Assembly (NCBI GenBank): GCA_012656075.1
Contig: JAAKBF010000064.1
Coordinates: 62,001-126,000, forward strand
Source: Phytophthora hibernalis
Taxonomy: Eukaryota > Oomycota > Peronosporomycetes > Peronosporales > Peronosporaceae
DNA: 64,000 bases
Direction of reading: 5' to 3'
In this document: positions 20,061-30,474 of the stretch, one piece after another
Numbering within the stretch: position 1 is the stretch's first letter
Layout: every line of letters starts with the position of its first letter
The notes under the pieces: generated by a model
What the model saw: the letters and a program-made list of their open reading frames with translations, nothing else
The model's database searches: none
What the model was told of the DNA's origin: nothing
Program-made: the position numbers and the translations under genes

Positions 20061-20877
20061 CGACCGATGATTACTCGGCTCAGGGAAGACGTACGGCTCT
20101 GTGACGTACGGTTGTGGTGGGGCCGCTTTGGTCTCGTCGAGTTCTTCAGCTCGGCGAGCCTTGGGTAATTGTTTCTTTGATCCACCTTGCATCCCGAACA
20201 AGTCTTTCAGCTTGCGCTTCCATCTCATCAGCTCGACGCCGACCGTGTGCACACTCCAAGATGTCAGCGCCGGTTTCGATGGCTTATGGCCGCACCGGTA
20301 TCCCATCGCTCGGAGTAATAACACCGTTTCCTCGTCGAGTTGGTCCATCGTTTGGCTATTGATGGGTTGACCCAATTCCTGAGTTGAGCCCACTTCGCTT
20401 GACACATGTACATCGGAGCGAACATGTTGATCCACCGACTGTTGGTCTTCATTTCTTCGACGAGTCGGGCCAGGACTCGGTTGGCCTTCGGTGTTTCGAC
20501 ATTCTTTGTCGCCTTGGGAACAAGCGGCGGACGGTCCCCGGAGCCACATCTTGTTCGTCGTCATCATCATCGCCGAGTTCCGCTGCGAGGTTCCGCTCGA
20601 CTGGGCGAGGAGCTCCCATGCGGGTCACCTGCAGCGACAACTCGTCGACTTCTTCACGGAGATCGACGACTCTCTTCACGTCGTCATACTCCGTCCCTTC
20701 ATCATTATCCGTCTCTTCTTCTTCTTCCTCCTCGCTCCCATGGTCTTCGTTATCGTCGAAATCGTCGAACTGGACGGAGCGCGTCACCTCCGCGTCCACG
20801 GCGGTAATGCTGGTTCTCGCTGAGTTCGACTCACCGAGCGGCGATCCTCCGGCCGTCGCCGGGCTTGCGTCGCTCAA
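20061..20877 (-). pseudogene. Gypsy gag remnant
   Basis: Read on the minus strand, an acidic N-terminal part (Glu/Asp-rich, about 20800-20670) is followed after a frame change near 20480 by the block ETVLLLRAMGYRCG...SWSV...ELMRWKRKLKDLFG. This aligns with the gag of Gypsy B (40030-40160: DTVQLFRAMGCEPQ...GWSI...SLRKWNQKLRTVFG). It is therefore the 5' part of a related element's gag, lying head to head with the pol fragment at 19809-20060. It has no LTR or PBS that I can delimit. Confidence 0.6.
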
Positions 20878-21946
20878 ATTTGGCGAGTGTGAACGAGCGT
20901 GCTCATGGAAGCTGAAGACAAGTTCTGTGTTGCCGGTTGAGTGTAACGCTGTGTGAGCCGTTGAGTAGGTTGAGTGCTAATGAGTGAGTACATGGGAGAT
21001 GAAGCCATGTTATGTGTAGTGTGCGCAGGTTGAGTACGATAGCGTGCGCAAATTTAATATCGGCGCAGGGAATATGTGAGCCTATGCACTGTGGACTCGA
21101 CACCATGCACTGCGACGAGAGCTTCGAGTACGCGAGCTCTCGTGAATACCAATAAATAGCGGGGTGAAAATAAATTCCATCAATGCCAACGCCACGCCTA
21201 ATATTCATCTCCCAGACTAAACAACGTACCTACCGAGGACAGCTTTAGCTGGCTGAACAGCCTAACCAATTTTATTGGTCGGGTCCCTCCCAGGGTCTAA
21301 TTGGCGAATGTCGCTGAGTCCATATGTCACCGATTGTGACTACGGTCACACAAAATATTTGTGTATCTTGTAGATGGTGGTGTTCCGAATGTTGTTGGGC
21401 GAAGAAGCTCCAGCTACCTTGTTTGAGTGCGACAGTGCGCTACCTTCGTTAAACGAGTCACGCAGTCGCTTTGGCCCGAAGGTGAGCGAGTAGGTAAGAT
21501 GTAGATTTGGAAGGGCGTCAAGGTTACGATTCTCAGGACATACTTGCGCATTCACCATTGCCTGCTCGGGTTGTACCCGGTGTGAACAGGAAGTTGTACA
21601 TGGTGCTGCTAGGCATCTCGGATGTGTTTGCAAACGCGTTTTCTCTGGCAAAGACAACAAGATGCAAATGCATCTGAAGCAAGAGCTGGTGGAATACCCG
21701 CGCTCCGATAAGGATGCCTTCAACGAGAGAGGCTTCGCTTTTAACATACTTATTAATAATAATAGGCATTTTATATTATCAGGCATTTTACATGCTGTAG
21801 TGATACCGCAGTGGCAGCAACAGAGGCGTATATGGACTAAGCTAATGCTTCTCATTCTTATGGTGAGCGCTGCAGTGCATGGCATCATTTTATAATGAAA
21901 TTATAGGCACCTCGAAAGTGGTCCGGAACTGTGCGCGAACGGATAT
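20878..21946. other. Non-coding stretch, probably old transposon leader and unknown sequence
   Basis: No supported gene. The part next to the gag remnant (20880-21300) could be its degraded 5' leader or LTR. A small perfect inverted repeat TGTGAC/GTCACA with a 4-nt loop is at 21337-21352. The minus-strand open frame of 180 codons (21346-21888) is Cys/Ser/Leu-rich without domain features, and I do not accept it as a gene. Confidence 0.4.
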
Positions 21947-23272
21947 ATGCGGGAAGTGAGACCCTACTCGGCAGGGGCAACGATGAGTCCTTATGGAAAT
22001 ACGGAGTTGGAAGATTCGGATGAGTCGGATGACCTTGACGATGAACAGGAAAGTAATACCGCCTCCGAAATTACCCCGGCATATATCGTTGATACAATGA
22101 ACATCATTCAGCAGCTAGAGAGTCAGGAACACGGGCTATTTACAACTGGTCCAAACGCTCAACTTGCAGACGCAGAGCGCGACGTCAGGCTAGAGGAAAA
22201 GATGGCCTACAATGCTGATCTTGAAAAAATCCCAACAACTCAATCGACTTTACGCTCACCAGACTACGGCTGGAACTTCTTCAGCCCAAACATTGAGACA
22301 TGGGGGCGAAAGACAGATCCGTACCCAACCCAGGTGGCGCTGGCTAAACCCAGAATCTACGGACCAAAGTGGTAGTGAAGGTGAAGGGAGGAAATATCCA
22401 ACAGAAGCCGCTGCAAGAAAATATGGCCAAGTTGAAGTACTGAAGTTCCACCAAGCGAAGGCCCGGCACAATCCGAGAAACAAGCCGAATCAAACTCGAC
22501 TAGAAACATTCTCCAAACCGCAAAAACAATCGGGTCGTTACCCTTCCGGATAAACGTGTTCCGCACCTGTCTCGAGTGCTGGAGGGGACGCTCATACCAA
22601 TGACAGGTACCACGTCAGTGAACTGCCACATAACTACCCAGTTATCATGGAGGATGACTTTATTGGCCCACGTACTGCGCGCTGCAAACGTACATACGTG
22701 TGTAAAGGTGACTATGAATACAATAACGTGATCCCCAAGCGGTTGGTGACCAAATTGGACGCGGTTGTAAAAGCAGAGAAGACGAAGAAAGTACTTCGAC
22801 AGTGTCGCTGAATCGAACCATCCTGATGGCACAACAGAAGAGATCATCGCTGTCTTCCCGAGTGAGACGCCAAAGTTTACGAGGTGTGTTATCTGTGTTG
22901 CGTTGCTGGTAATGTTGCTTTCATAGTGCAATGTGTTGTTGTCAGTGTTGCTGTCATTATAAGTGTTGGTTGTGGTACTTTAGTTCACTAACGGTTTATG
23001 TGGTCTGTTCTTATTTAGTGGCGCTGTCTATCAAATGAAGGCGTTCTACGACATCCGAAGAAGGTATGAGGACTGGCTGGCAGACATGGATCGACAAAAT
23101 GGGACGACATGGTGGCAACTCCAGAGCTATTGATCAAAAAACCTATTCCGAAGCGTTGATGCCTAGCACAGCCGGTGAAAAACACACAGCGCTGGCGGAT
23201 GACATTGCTAAACGCCTTGGCGATGCGTGGCTCGGCTCCACCTTTCGGCTATCGAGGGTATGGGAACCGTAA
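21947..23272 (+). pseudogene. Unknown gene with one intron, broken by frame changes and truncated by a retroelement
   Basis: Coding-like segments follow one another on the plus strand. They are an acidic N-terminal part (ELEDSDESDDLDDEQES), a Trp/Pro-rich block (SPDYGWNFFSPNIETWGRK, about 22257-22310), a block with VIMEDDFIGPRTARCKRTYV (about 22642-22700), then ETPKFT joined by a GT-AG intron (22884-23018, 135 nt) to SGAVYQMKAFYDIRRRYEDW. The last readable part is ADDIAKRLGDAWLGSTF (23200-23240). At least three frame changes and stops occur. I do not recognise the family; a transposon-encoded or lineage-specific multicopy gene is possible. It stops exactly where LTR sequence begins at 23280. 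Confidence 0.5.
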
Positions 23273-23279
23273 AGGTGGA

Positions 23280-23388
23280 TGTCGTGTAGGATTATGCAGA
23301 AAATCTACCGAATGGTATGAGTCCACCAACAACACTCGTTTCATTAACGACGGTCAACGAGCGATGGCTCAATACCTGAAGGCCAGGA
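23280..23388 (-). repeat. Gypsy LTR 3'-end fragment (minus orientation)
   Basis: From TGTCGTGTAGGAT at 23280 the sequence matches, with many substitutions, the reverse complement of the LTR ends at 39325 and 50422. Similarity runs to about 23388, after which Gypsy A gag starts. This is the terminus of a minus-oriented element whose remainder is missing. It is more diverged than the other LTR copies and therefore older. Confidence 0.6.
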
Positions 23389-23422
23389 ACGATCGGTCGA
23401 CGTGGAAGACTAAGGGGGTGAC

Positions 23423-24223
23423 GTGACCGGAGAATGGGCACGTCAAATCCGAGAGTTCAGCTTGATGGAGAACGAGAGTTCCACACCGAGGCTTGAGATC
23501 GCCACGCACTTACCGTTGGGTAATATCAAGCCCTATCTCGGCCTCCGAGACAAGAGTGAGAAGTCGATGCAATGGCTCCGAGCCTTCATCTATGAGATGA
23601 AGGGAACACATAGGCCACCAAATGAGTGGTGCATGGCGTTCGAGCTGAGCCTCCAAGATGGCGCCCTGCATTGGTACCGACAACTCCCGCGGAAGACGAG
23701 ACGAACGTGGAAATTGTTGAGTGATGCGTTCATCAAATACTACTGTTCCCGATTTAATCAATCGGCGAAAGCACGGTACTACTCGGCGAGGCGTGAAGAG
23801 AAGAAGAATGCTTGCGACTATCTGAACCGGCTAAATGGCTATGCCAGGAACGCCGGGGTGCAATTTGAGCACGGCGGTCGTGAGGCCAAGGATCATGTTG
23901 AAGACTTTCTCCATACGTGCGAAGACCGAGCCTTGGAAGAGCGTCTGTGCCACGTGCGGGTCAAGGATATTCACGACCTGGAAGATATGATAAATGACAT
24001 CCTCCGACGCCGTGAGCGGAAGAAGGTCGCGAGGCCTCGGTACGACGCCCCAAAGGCCAAGATGATAGTCGTCGCCGTGACGATGGACGTTCCGAGGATT
24101 CACGAAACCCCTATCGGCGTGACCGAGATGATGGTCGCCGTCGGGATGACCGTTATCGAGATGACAACCGACGTCGAGACGATCGACAATACCGACCGAG
24201 GATTACTCTCGCTGAGGCGCTGA
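23423..24223 (+). pseudogene. Gypsy A gag (capsid part)
   Basis: The 266-codon frame contains the retrotransposon gag signature: W-L-R-A-F, then LQDGALHWYRQLPRKTRRTW, LSDAFIKYYCSRF and CDYLNRLNGYARN. It forms the particle shell of the element. A one-frame ATG is lacking further upstream because the 5' gag, present in Gypsy B at 39428-40342, is missing. An arginine-rich, Asp-rich tail follows. Confidence 0.7.
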
Positions 24224-24535
24224 CGGACATGGTCGCTGCGTTGAATGTGAACGGCTCGGTCGACCCGCGAGGGGACCCGCTGAAGCATTGAGTGGGGTTA
24301 TGATGATACCGTGGGTTACGACCCGGAGTAGTACCCTAGCAGGGGCGACCAAGGCTCGGACAGGTACTCGGACGACGACTACGCGTCGGATGAAGACCAC
24401 GGTCATGTGGCTGCCGCGAATGATTCGGAGCGTCGCTACGCCGCCGAGGAACGTTCGCTCGAGCTTAAAATCGCCGGCCGAGGGTTGGGAATATTCAATA
24501 CCCGCACGACCGAGACAACCTAAGCCTCGGCGGAC

Positions 24536-24745
24536 GTGAATGGTCGCCGGCAATATGGCCCGTGTGCCGCCTGTGGTGGACTCACACACTCTGCACACTA
24601 TTGTTTCAAGAGGTGCAAGATGTGCAAGCAAGTCCATGATGCGGGAAGATGCGAAGCATTCAACGAGCTGGCGTCTCTTCTGAAGGCGAAGGTGGAGAAG
24701 AAAGACCTCTCGCCAGAACTTCAAGAATTGGTCTATGGAAGTCAT
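24536..24745 (+). pseudogene. Gypsy A zinc-knuckle region
   Basis: The frame shows C-A-A-C-G-G...H-Y-C-F-K-R-C-K-M-C-K...H...C, two overlapping Cys/His clusters placed after gag as in nucleocapsid domains that bind the genomic RNA. It is separated from gag by a frame change between 24224 and 24535. The same segment is almost identical in Gypsy B at 41622-41837. Confidence 0.6.
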
Positions 24746-24831
24746 TTAAACAAGGCAGCCCGCCAACTGAAACTGGGTTGGTCCCAATCGGGCTGCCACA
24801 GTTAGCCTAGCCTGCGCTGGACGCCGACTAT

Positions 24832-27009
24832 TTGTTTGCGTTCACTGGTTCGTGCAAACGGCCTGATGACTTGAATATGGATTATGTGAAATCGACGGAA
24901 AATGGAGAAGAGGAAGGCGCAAGCCTCAGTGAGAGTGAAGTGGATGTGAAATGTGAGGAGGAAGCTACTGGTACGGTTACCGAGGCTTCAGTCGCGAGTA
25001 TGGCTGTGACCGAGCGTGAACCCCGAAGTCTCGGCCAGGCAATCAAGTTGTTGTCTGGTGAGAGGATGGGGTGGTGGTCGTCCCAGCGCTACAAGAGGAA
25101 GCGATTGTGCGCCATGGTAAACGGGGCAGTGGATGACGCGCGAACGAGGATTCTGCTCGATATTGGAGCGAACGTGAGCGTGATATCGGGTTCCTATGCA
25201 AAAAAACTACGTGCGCGGGAAGTATCAGACCACGGTCGTAGTATGGAAGTGAGAGGAATCAACACAGGAGTGATGGAGACACGTCGCAGAGCACTCGTTA
25301 AGATCACCCTCGGGTGGGAACGAGAATATGAATTCGAGTTGTGGATTATGGATCATAGCGCAGGAGTCGATGTTGTCCTCGGCACGGACTTCATGATCCC
25401 AGCTGGAGTGCGGTTAGACTTGTTCCATGGCACGGCCCGGTTACCGGATGAGGTAATGGTCACCTTGGTGAAGTCCCTGAACGCGGATGACGCGCCGGCA
25501 TACGGTTTACAAGTGGTCGGTGGCCCGACCGAGGATCTGTCAGTCGCCGGACGGGAGTGGCACGAGTTCAAACTACCTCGACGACGCCCATCTCTGAACA
25601 CCCACGAGGTGTGGGTTCGCTGGATCGGGGATCTCGTGCCGAGGTTTCAGCGAGGACAACCAGCGATTATCCGGCTGACTAATGTGTCACCGAGGGTTGC
25701 TCACTGTACAAACCACGAATCGGTGGTATTATGGGTACCACGTGGCGACCTCCCGCAAGGGCGTGGCTACACCCGGCTACGATCAGCGAAGTACGACGAA
25801 TGGCAAGTGCTAGCGTACGACGAGTGTCGGGATGACACGTTGCTGAAGCATGAAAGCAAGCTGTACGAGGGTTGGTTAGCCAGTCAACCACCAGCAGTCG
25901 AGCGGCGGGATTATCCGACGCCACGGAAGATTCTTTCCCGACCGGTAACGGACCAAGATAGTCACCGGGTGGCCTGTCCATCTAGTGTTGAGGAGGGACG
26001 CGTACGGCCGAGTGGGTGCGACCAACCGACAGTAACCGTCACTGTGGCAACCTCGGACGTGGTGGCTAAGGACATTGGAGCCGAGGAAGGAGAATGTTCG
26101 ACCACGTCCGCATCCTCGGACAGGGGTGACGACGATGAAATTAACCGTGGGGAATCGGAACCCACGGCCACCGAAGACTCGGAAGCCCGTCTGGCGTCTG
26201 TGTTCGTAGCGCTTATGGCATGCGTTTCAGCTGGCGACGCTGTCGAAATTGACGATGCTCCTGGTGGTATGGCCGAGCATGTGGCAAACGAAATCGAGTT
26301 GACCGATTACGCACATGAGTTGGCATTCCTGCTTGACCTGATCGAAGCTTCGGAGACGGTTTTGGATTATACAGGACCCATAGTAGTGAACCCGAAGGCC
26401 ACGTCCGAGCAACAACGAGCATTGATCAACGTGTTACAGAAGCATGAACAGATCATGATTTCGAGCGGAAACGCTCTGCCACCGCCAGCCTATGGCGTGG
26501 TATGCGATATCGATGTACAGGGAGGGCACCCTCCGATTAAACAGAGGACTCGGCGTACACCGCTGAAGCACCTGAAGAAGCTATACGAGTTACTGAAAGG
26601 CTTGTTGGAAGCTCGGTTGGTGGCGTTCTCGGACAGCTCTTGGGCATCCCCGATTGTGATTGTGTTGGAGAAGAACGGCGTCGATATTCGCCTGTGCATC
26701 GATTACAAGATGGTGAACGCAATCACCGCGATTATGGAGTATGCCATGCCGCTGGTCGACGATTTGTTAACTGACCTGGAGGCCTACCTGTGGTTCTGCT
26801 CCTTAGATGCAGCTAGCGGATTCTGGGCGATAATGATGACGATGAGAGCTCGGAAAATCTCGTCCTTCGTTTGTGCACTCGGCCACTTTGAGTGGCTGCG
26901 TATGCCGTTTGGCCTGAAGAACGCACCGATGATTTTCCAACGAATGATTGATAACGCTCTATGGGGTTCGTTCAGCCCAAGGGTGGTTGGAACCAGTTCT
27001 CTGAGTTGA
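24832..27009 (+). pseudogene. Gypsy A protease and reverse transcriptase N-terminal half
   Basis: The longest intact Gypsy frame here has 725 codons. A retropepsin domain (about 25130-25440) has LLDIGANVSVISG, in which the catalytic D-T/S-G reads D-I-G, while Gypsy B keeps D-T-G. The reverse transcriptase begins near 26520 with WASPIVIVLEKNGVDIRLCIDYK and MPFGLKNAPMIFQRMIDNAL. The frame is lost at a G-run near 26967 (GGGG here, GGGGG in the otherwise identical Gypsy B) before the catalytic FVDD box at about 27237. The Thr-to-Ile change would inactivate the protease. Confidence 0.75.
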
Positions 27010-28600
27010 TGCGGTCGGCTGAAGCGGCCGCTCAAGCAGCAAGAACAGGGGTGACCGACGGTTCTGCACAACTGTCCGAGGTTTCGACACCTTTTCCGAC
27101 CAAGTTCGAGTCCGACCGCGAGTCCTCGGTGACGCTCGACGCTATGACCAAATTGGTGAATAGCCCCGTAGCGGATATGTTCTCCACAGGGAAGCAGATG
27201 AACCCTCGTTGGTGCCAGTGTTCGATCGGCGGTCGTTCGTGGACGATATTTGTTTCGGCTCCGAGACTTTTGACTCTTGTCTAGCCACCCTGGACCGCCT
27301 GCTTCAACGGTTTGGTGAGTGTCGAGTAAGTGTGCGTTTCACGAAGAGCATTTTTGTATAAGGCCGAGTAGATTTCCTGTCGCATGAAGTGTCGGTCGAC
27401 GGCATTCGGGCCGATCCGAAGAAGTTGAAGACAGTGACGGAGCTGCCGTTCCCGTCATCGAAGAAAGGAATGCAGGCATTCCTCGGTACGTTGAACTATT
27501 ACAGCAGATTCATGCAAGACTTTGCAGTCTACGGAGCCGCCCTGTACCAACTCAAGGATGAGGATTCCACACAGGCAGGTAACTCATCCGCGGCTCACCG
27601 AAACTTCGCGGTGCTACAGAAGAAGGTTGCAGACGCGCCGATACTATGGCATTTTGACCGAGACAAAGAGGTACACGTGACGTTATTTGCTAATGAGTGG
27701 GCTCTCAGTTCCACTGTGATGCTGTACCACGGCGACAAGTTACACCCTGTGCGGTTCTGCGGCCGCGTATTGAAAGACGCCGAGATGAATTACCACCCGG
27801 CCGAGGAGGAGGTGTTGGCCTTGTTGTTACTGTTGAACGTGTGTTACACCCAGCTGGTCAGACGGACTATCCATGTCTACACTCGGTTCTCGACACTGGA
27901 GTGGGTACATAAGTCGAAGCCATTGCCCGGTCGTACGACCCACTTCGCAGTGATGTTGTCCCTGTGGCACCTGAAGGTCAATCGAGTCAGGAAACGCGAT
28001 TGTGCTTTCGCTCAGCTACTACAAGCTTGGCTTTCCAGCTTTGTTGACCTTGAAGACTCGTTAGCGCCGGTGACACCACCGTCACGAGGATCGCCGACTG
28101 CTCAAATGGATCCACACTTGCTTTACGCTAGCCTACCGATGAATTACAATGGCGTGGTGATGTCTTTTGATGGCTCAGCCAAGACGGAGAAGAATGGCGG
28201 GTATGGTAGTTGCTCATGGATACTATGGAAATTACCTGAATGGACGGTAGTGACGGCTGCGAGTGCTTACCTCGAGACCAACACAGTAAACCGCGCTGGA
28301 GCACGACACCGAGGATTTAATTGTGGTGGGAGACTCGCAATCCAGCAGTCCCTAGGGGTGATGGCCTGTCGGAAGGAAACTCTGATAGCCCAACTCAACC
28401 AACATCGAGAACTCACAGCCAAGCTTCGGTCGGTGAAATATCTCCATGTGATCCGAGAGTTCAATGCAGCTGCAGACTCGCTAGCTACAGAGGCTCTCAA
28501 CAGCAAACAGTCCAGCGTGGTCTCGGCCGAAACCAGGAAAACAGAGTTAATCGAGATCAACCGAATCGACGAAGTCAGTCATCTACGAGCCTTCGTCTGA
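27010..28600 (+). pseudogene. Gypsy A reverse transcriptase C-terminal half and RNase H region
   Basis: In another frame the FVDDICFG catalytic box (about 27235-27260) is readable. A TAA at 27359-27361 interrupts it, then FLSHEVSVDGIRADPKKLK, LGTLNYYSRFMQDFA and an RNase H-like domain (FDGSAKTEKNGGYGSC at about 28170-28215; EFNAAADSLATEAL at about 28460-28500) follow. A frame change inside the RNase H (about 28290-28330) removes the second acidic block from the main frame. The same TAA is present in Gypsy B. Confidence 0.7.
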
Positions 28601-28859
28601 GGCCGCCACACCAACACTCGACGAAGCAACCACCGACGATAGAGCGTCGGTCAACCTAACCCGGACTCGTGTGGCCCGCCAAGCACCCTGTAACAAATCG
28701 TTTTTCGATTTTGTGAGGATGTGACGGATTACATAACCGTCGCGACCCGTCGACAAGCGAGAGCACAGAAGAAGCGTGTCCGGTTTGCAAGTGAACCATC
28801 GGTGTTGGGCCAGGACGACGTAACATGACGAGACGAAGAAGATGAGGTAGCCTCAGAGA

Positions 28860-29695
28860 CTCAGAACGAAGCAGAAAGCGAGCTACCAACGACCGAGGCA
28901 AGCGTCAGAGCGCCAAATGCAAACGATGTCGACCCGGTAACCATTCAAGAAGAGCGAAGACGAAGGATCTCCGCTGCCCAGGACGAGGAGCTGAGGTGGG
29001 TAAACCTCAAAGCCGTTCTCCGAGGTGAGGAAGCTAGCCTGAGTTACAGTGCGGCGAGAGATGCATGGAAAATGGCCGACAAGTTTGCGCTAAGCGAGGA
29101 CGGCGTGCTGTATATTATCGGAGCGAACCGTCGGTGGAGTAATAAAAACCAAGAGGAGACCAAGATGCGTCTGGTGGTGCCCACAACGATGATTCAGGAA
29201 GTATTACAGAGCTGCCACGACTCGTTAGAAGGTGGTCACCAAGGCATCGGTCGAACATACCACCGATTATTGTTGGATCGGACTGTACGCGGACGTTGAG
29301 CGGCATGTACGGTCCTGCCCAAACTGCAGCTCAAGCAAAAGTCGACCGCAGCTCAGAGGATACTCGCCAGGGAATGTACTAGCCGAGAGACCATTCCAGT
29401 TGGTGTCGATGGACTTTGTCATACCATTGCCGAAGTCTCGGCGAGGAAATACTGCGCTGCTACTGTTTCAGTGAACGTTCACGGGATTCGTTATGGGGAA
29501 AGCCATGTCGGATACAACCGCGTTAAAAGTTGCTCAGGCGCTCGAAGAGTGTGTCTACCGAAGGCTCGGAGCGCCAACGATGATCCGCCATGACCGAAAC
29601 CCTCGGTTCATGAGTGAGGTTTTCCAAGCATTTGCTGAGATGATGCAATATCGGTCGAGGGCCACGTTGAGTTATCGTCCGCAGGCAAACGGGCA
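28860..29695 (+). pseudogene. Gypsy A integrase, cut by another element
   Basis: An HHCC zinc-binding part (CHDSLEGGHQGIGRTYH and HVRSCPNC, 29212-29330) and an rve core (MDFVIPLPKSRRGNTALLL; IRHDRNPRFMSEVF; YRPQANGQ) are readable. A TGA in the core (about 29472) and truncation at YRPQANG, before the third catalytic residue (Glu), make it dead. The cut at 29695/29696 coincides with an LTR terminus. Confidence 0.7.
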
Positions 29696-30474
29696 GTGTC
29701 GAGTAGGATCACGCAGAAATTGTCACTAGTAAATGGTATGAGCCTCACCAACAACACTTGCTTCTCCTTGTGAGATCAACGAGCGTTGGATCAAACCTGA
29801 AGACCAGGAACGATCCCTTACGCCGGGTTGGATCTGAACCCTCTGTACACCTTGGTTGTATTAGGCCAACCCAATAACCTGTACCACTAGCCACGAGCGA
29901 GGGCTAGGATGCAATACTGCGCTTTCGCGCGAACCCCACAGTCCCTCAAAAGGAAGGGTACCGGCTGTCAAGTCTAATACGGGTTTGCCAAGGTTAAACC
30001 TCGGCGGGTAGTAAAACATGTATGGAACACTCGGTTCCACTATAATATATGGTGAACGACGCTTCTCGTCGCTCCCAACACTCGGCCACTCTAATCTCTT
30101 GGACTGACCAGCAACAAACCCTCGATTCAATGTACCTTGGGCTCGCTGACAGGCATCCCACAAGCCGAGCGTATCCAGACCCTAAGATAAGCTAGCTAGC
30201 CTTACCGAAGACGGACTTGACCCTTGGTGACTTGGGGGAAGACTGCTGATTTTTCTGTTGATCTATGGATCTGAGAGCCTCTGTAGTCAATCCTATAGCT
30301 AGTCCTATATCTAAATACAAATATCCAGTGTGAACCGATCCCCGTATGTGATCCTGTACCCGGCTCTATAAGACCGAGGTACGAAACTGACATGGGTACA
30401 AACGAGGGTTCGTACTCTCGGCCGGGAATTTATTATACCCGACCGAGGCCTCGGTCACTAAACTATCGTGGTCA
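29696..30474 (-). repeat. Gypsy C 3' LTR (LTR1, about 779 bp)
   Basis: The terminus TGTCGAGTAGGATCACGC at 29696 is the reverse complement of the LTR end. The block up to about 30474 matches the LTR at 49643-50422 in inverted orientation almost base for base. In the stretch I compared (30180-30420) the only differences are T5 versus T6 and G2 versus G3 runs. It contains a TATA-like TATAATAAATT and the perfect palindrome GACCGAGGCCTCGGTC (30441-30456). Read in element orientation it ends in CA. The inner boundary is inferred from the drop in identity. No open frame in it is considered a gene. Confidence 0.7.

Larger units (their letters stand above)
23389..29695 (+). mobile_element. Gypsy A: truncated Ty3/Gypsy element (gag to integrase)
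   Basis: The order gag, zinc knuckle, protease, reverse transcriptase, RNase H-like, integrase is that of Ty3/Gypsy elements. Neither LTR nor the 5' part of gag is present on the left, where it abuts a minus LTR fragment. On the right it is cut inside the integrase core at 29695 by the terminus of another element. It shares 85-99% identity with Gypsy B over most of its length, with some segments almost identical. Multiple stops and frame changes make it non-autonomous. Confidence 0.85.

Noticed and set aside
21346..21888. 180-codon minus-strand open frame rich in Cys, Ser and Leu
   Set aside because: Composition is irregular, no signal peptide or motif, and the opposite strand is equally open in pieces.
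29861..30163. 100-codon open frame, identical to one at 49956-50258
   Set aside because: Both lie inside the inverted LTR copies. Their identity reflects LTR identity, not protein selection, and LTRs are not expected to code here.
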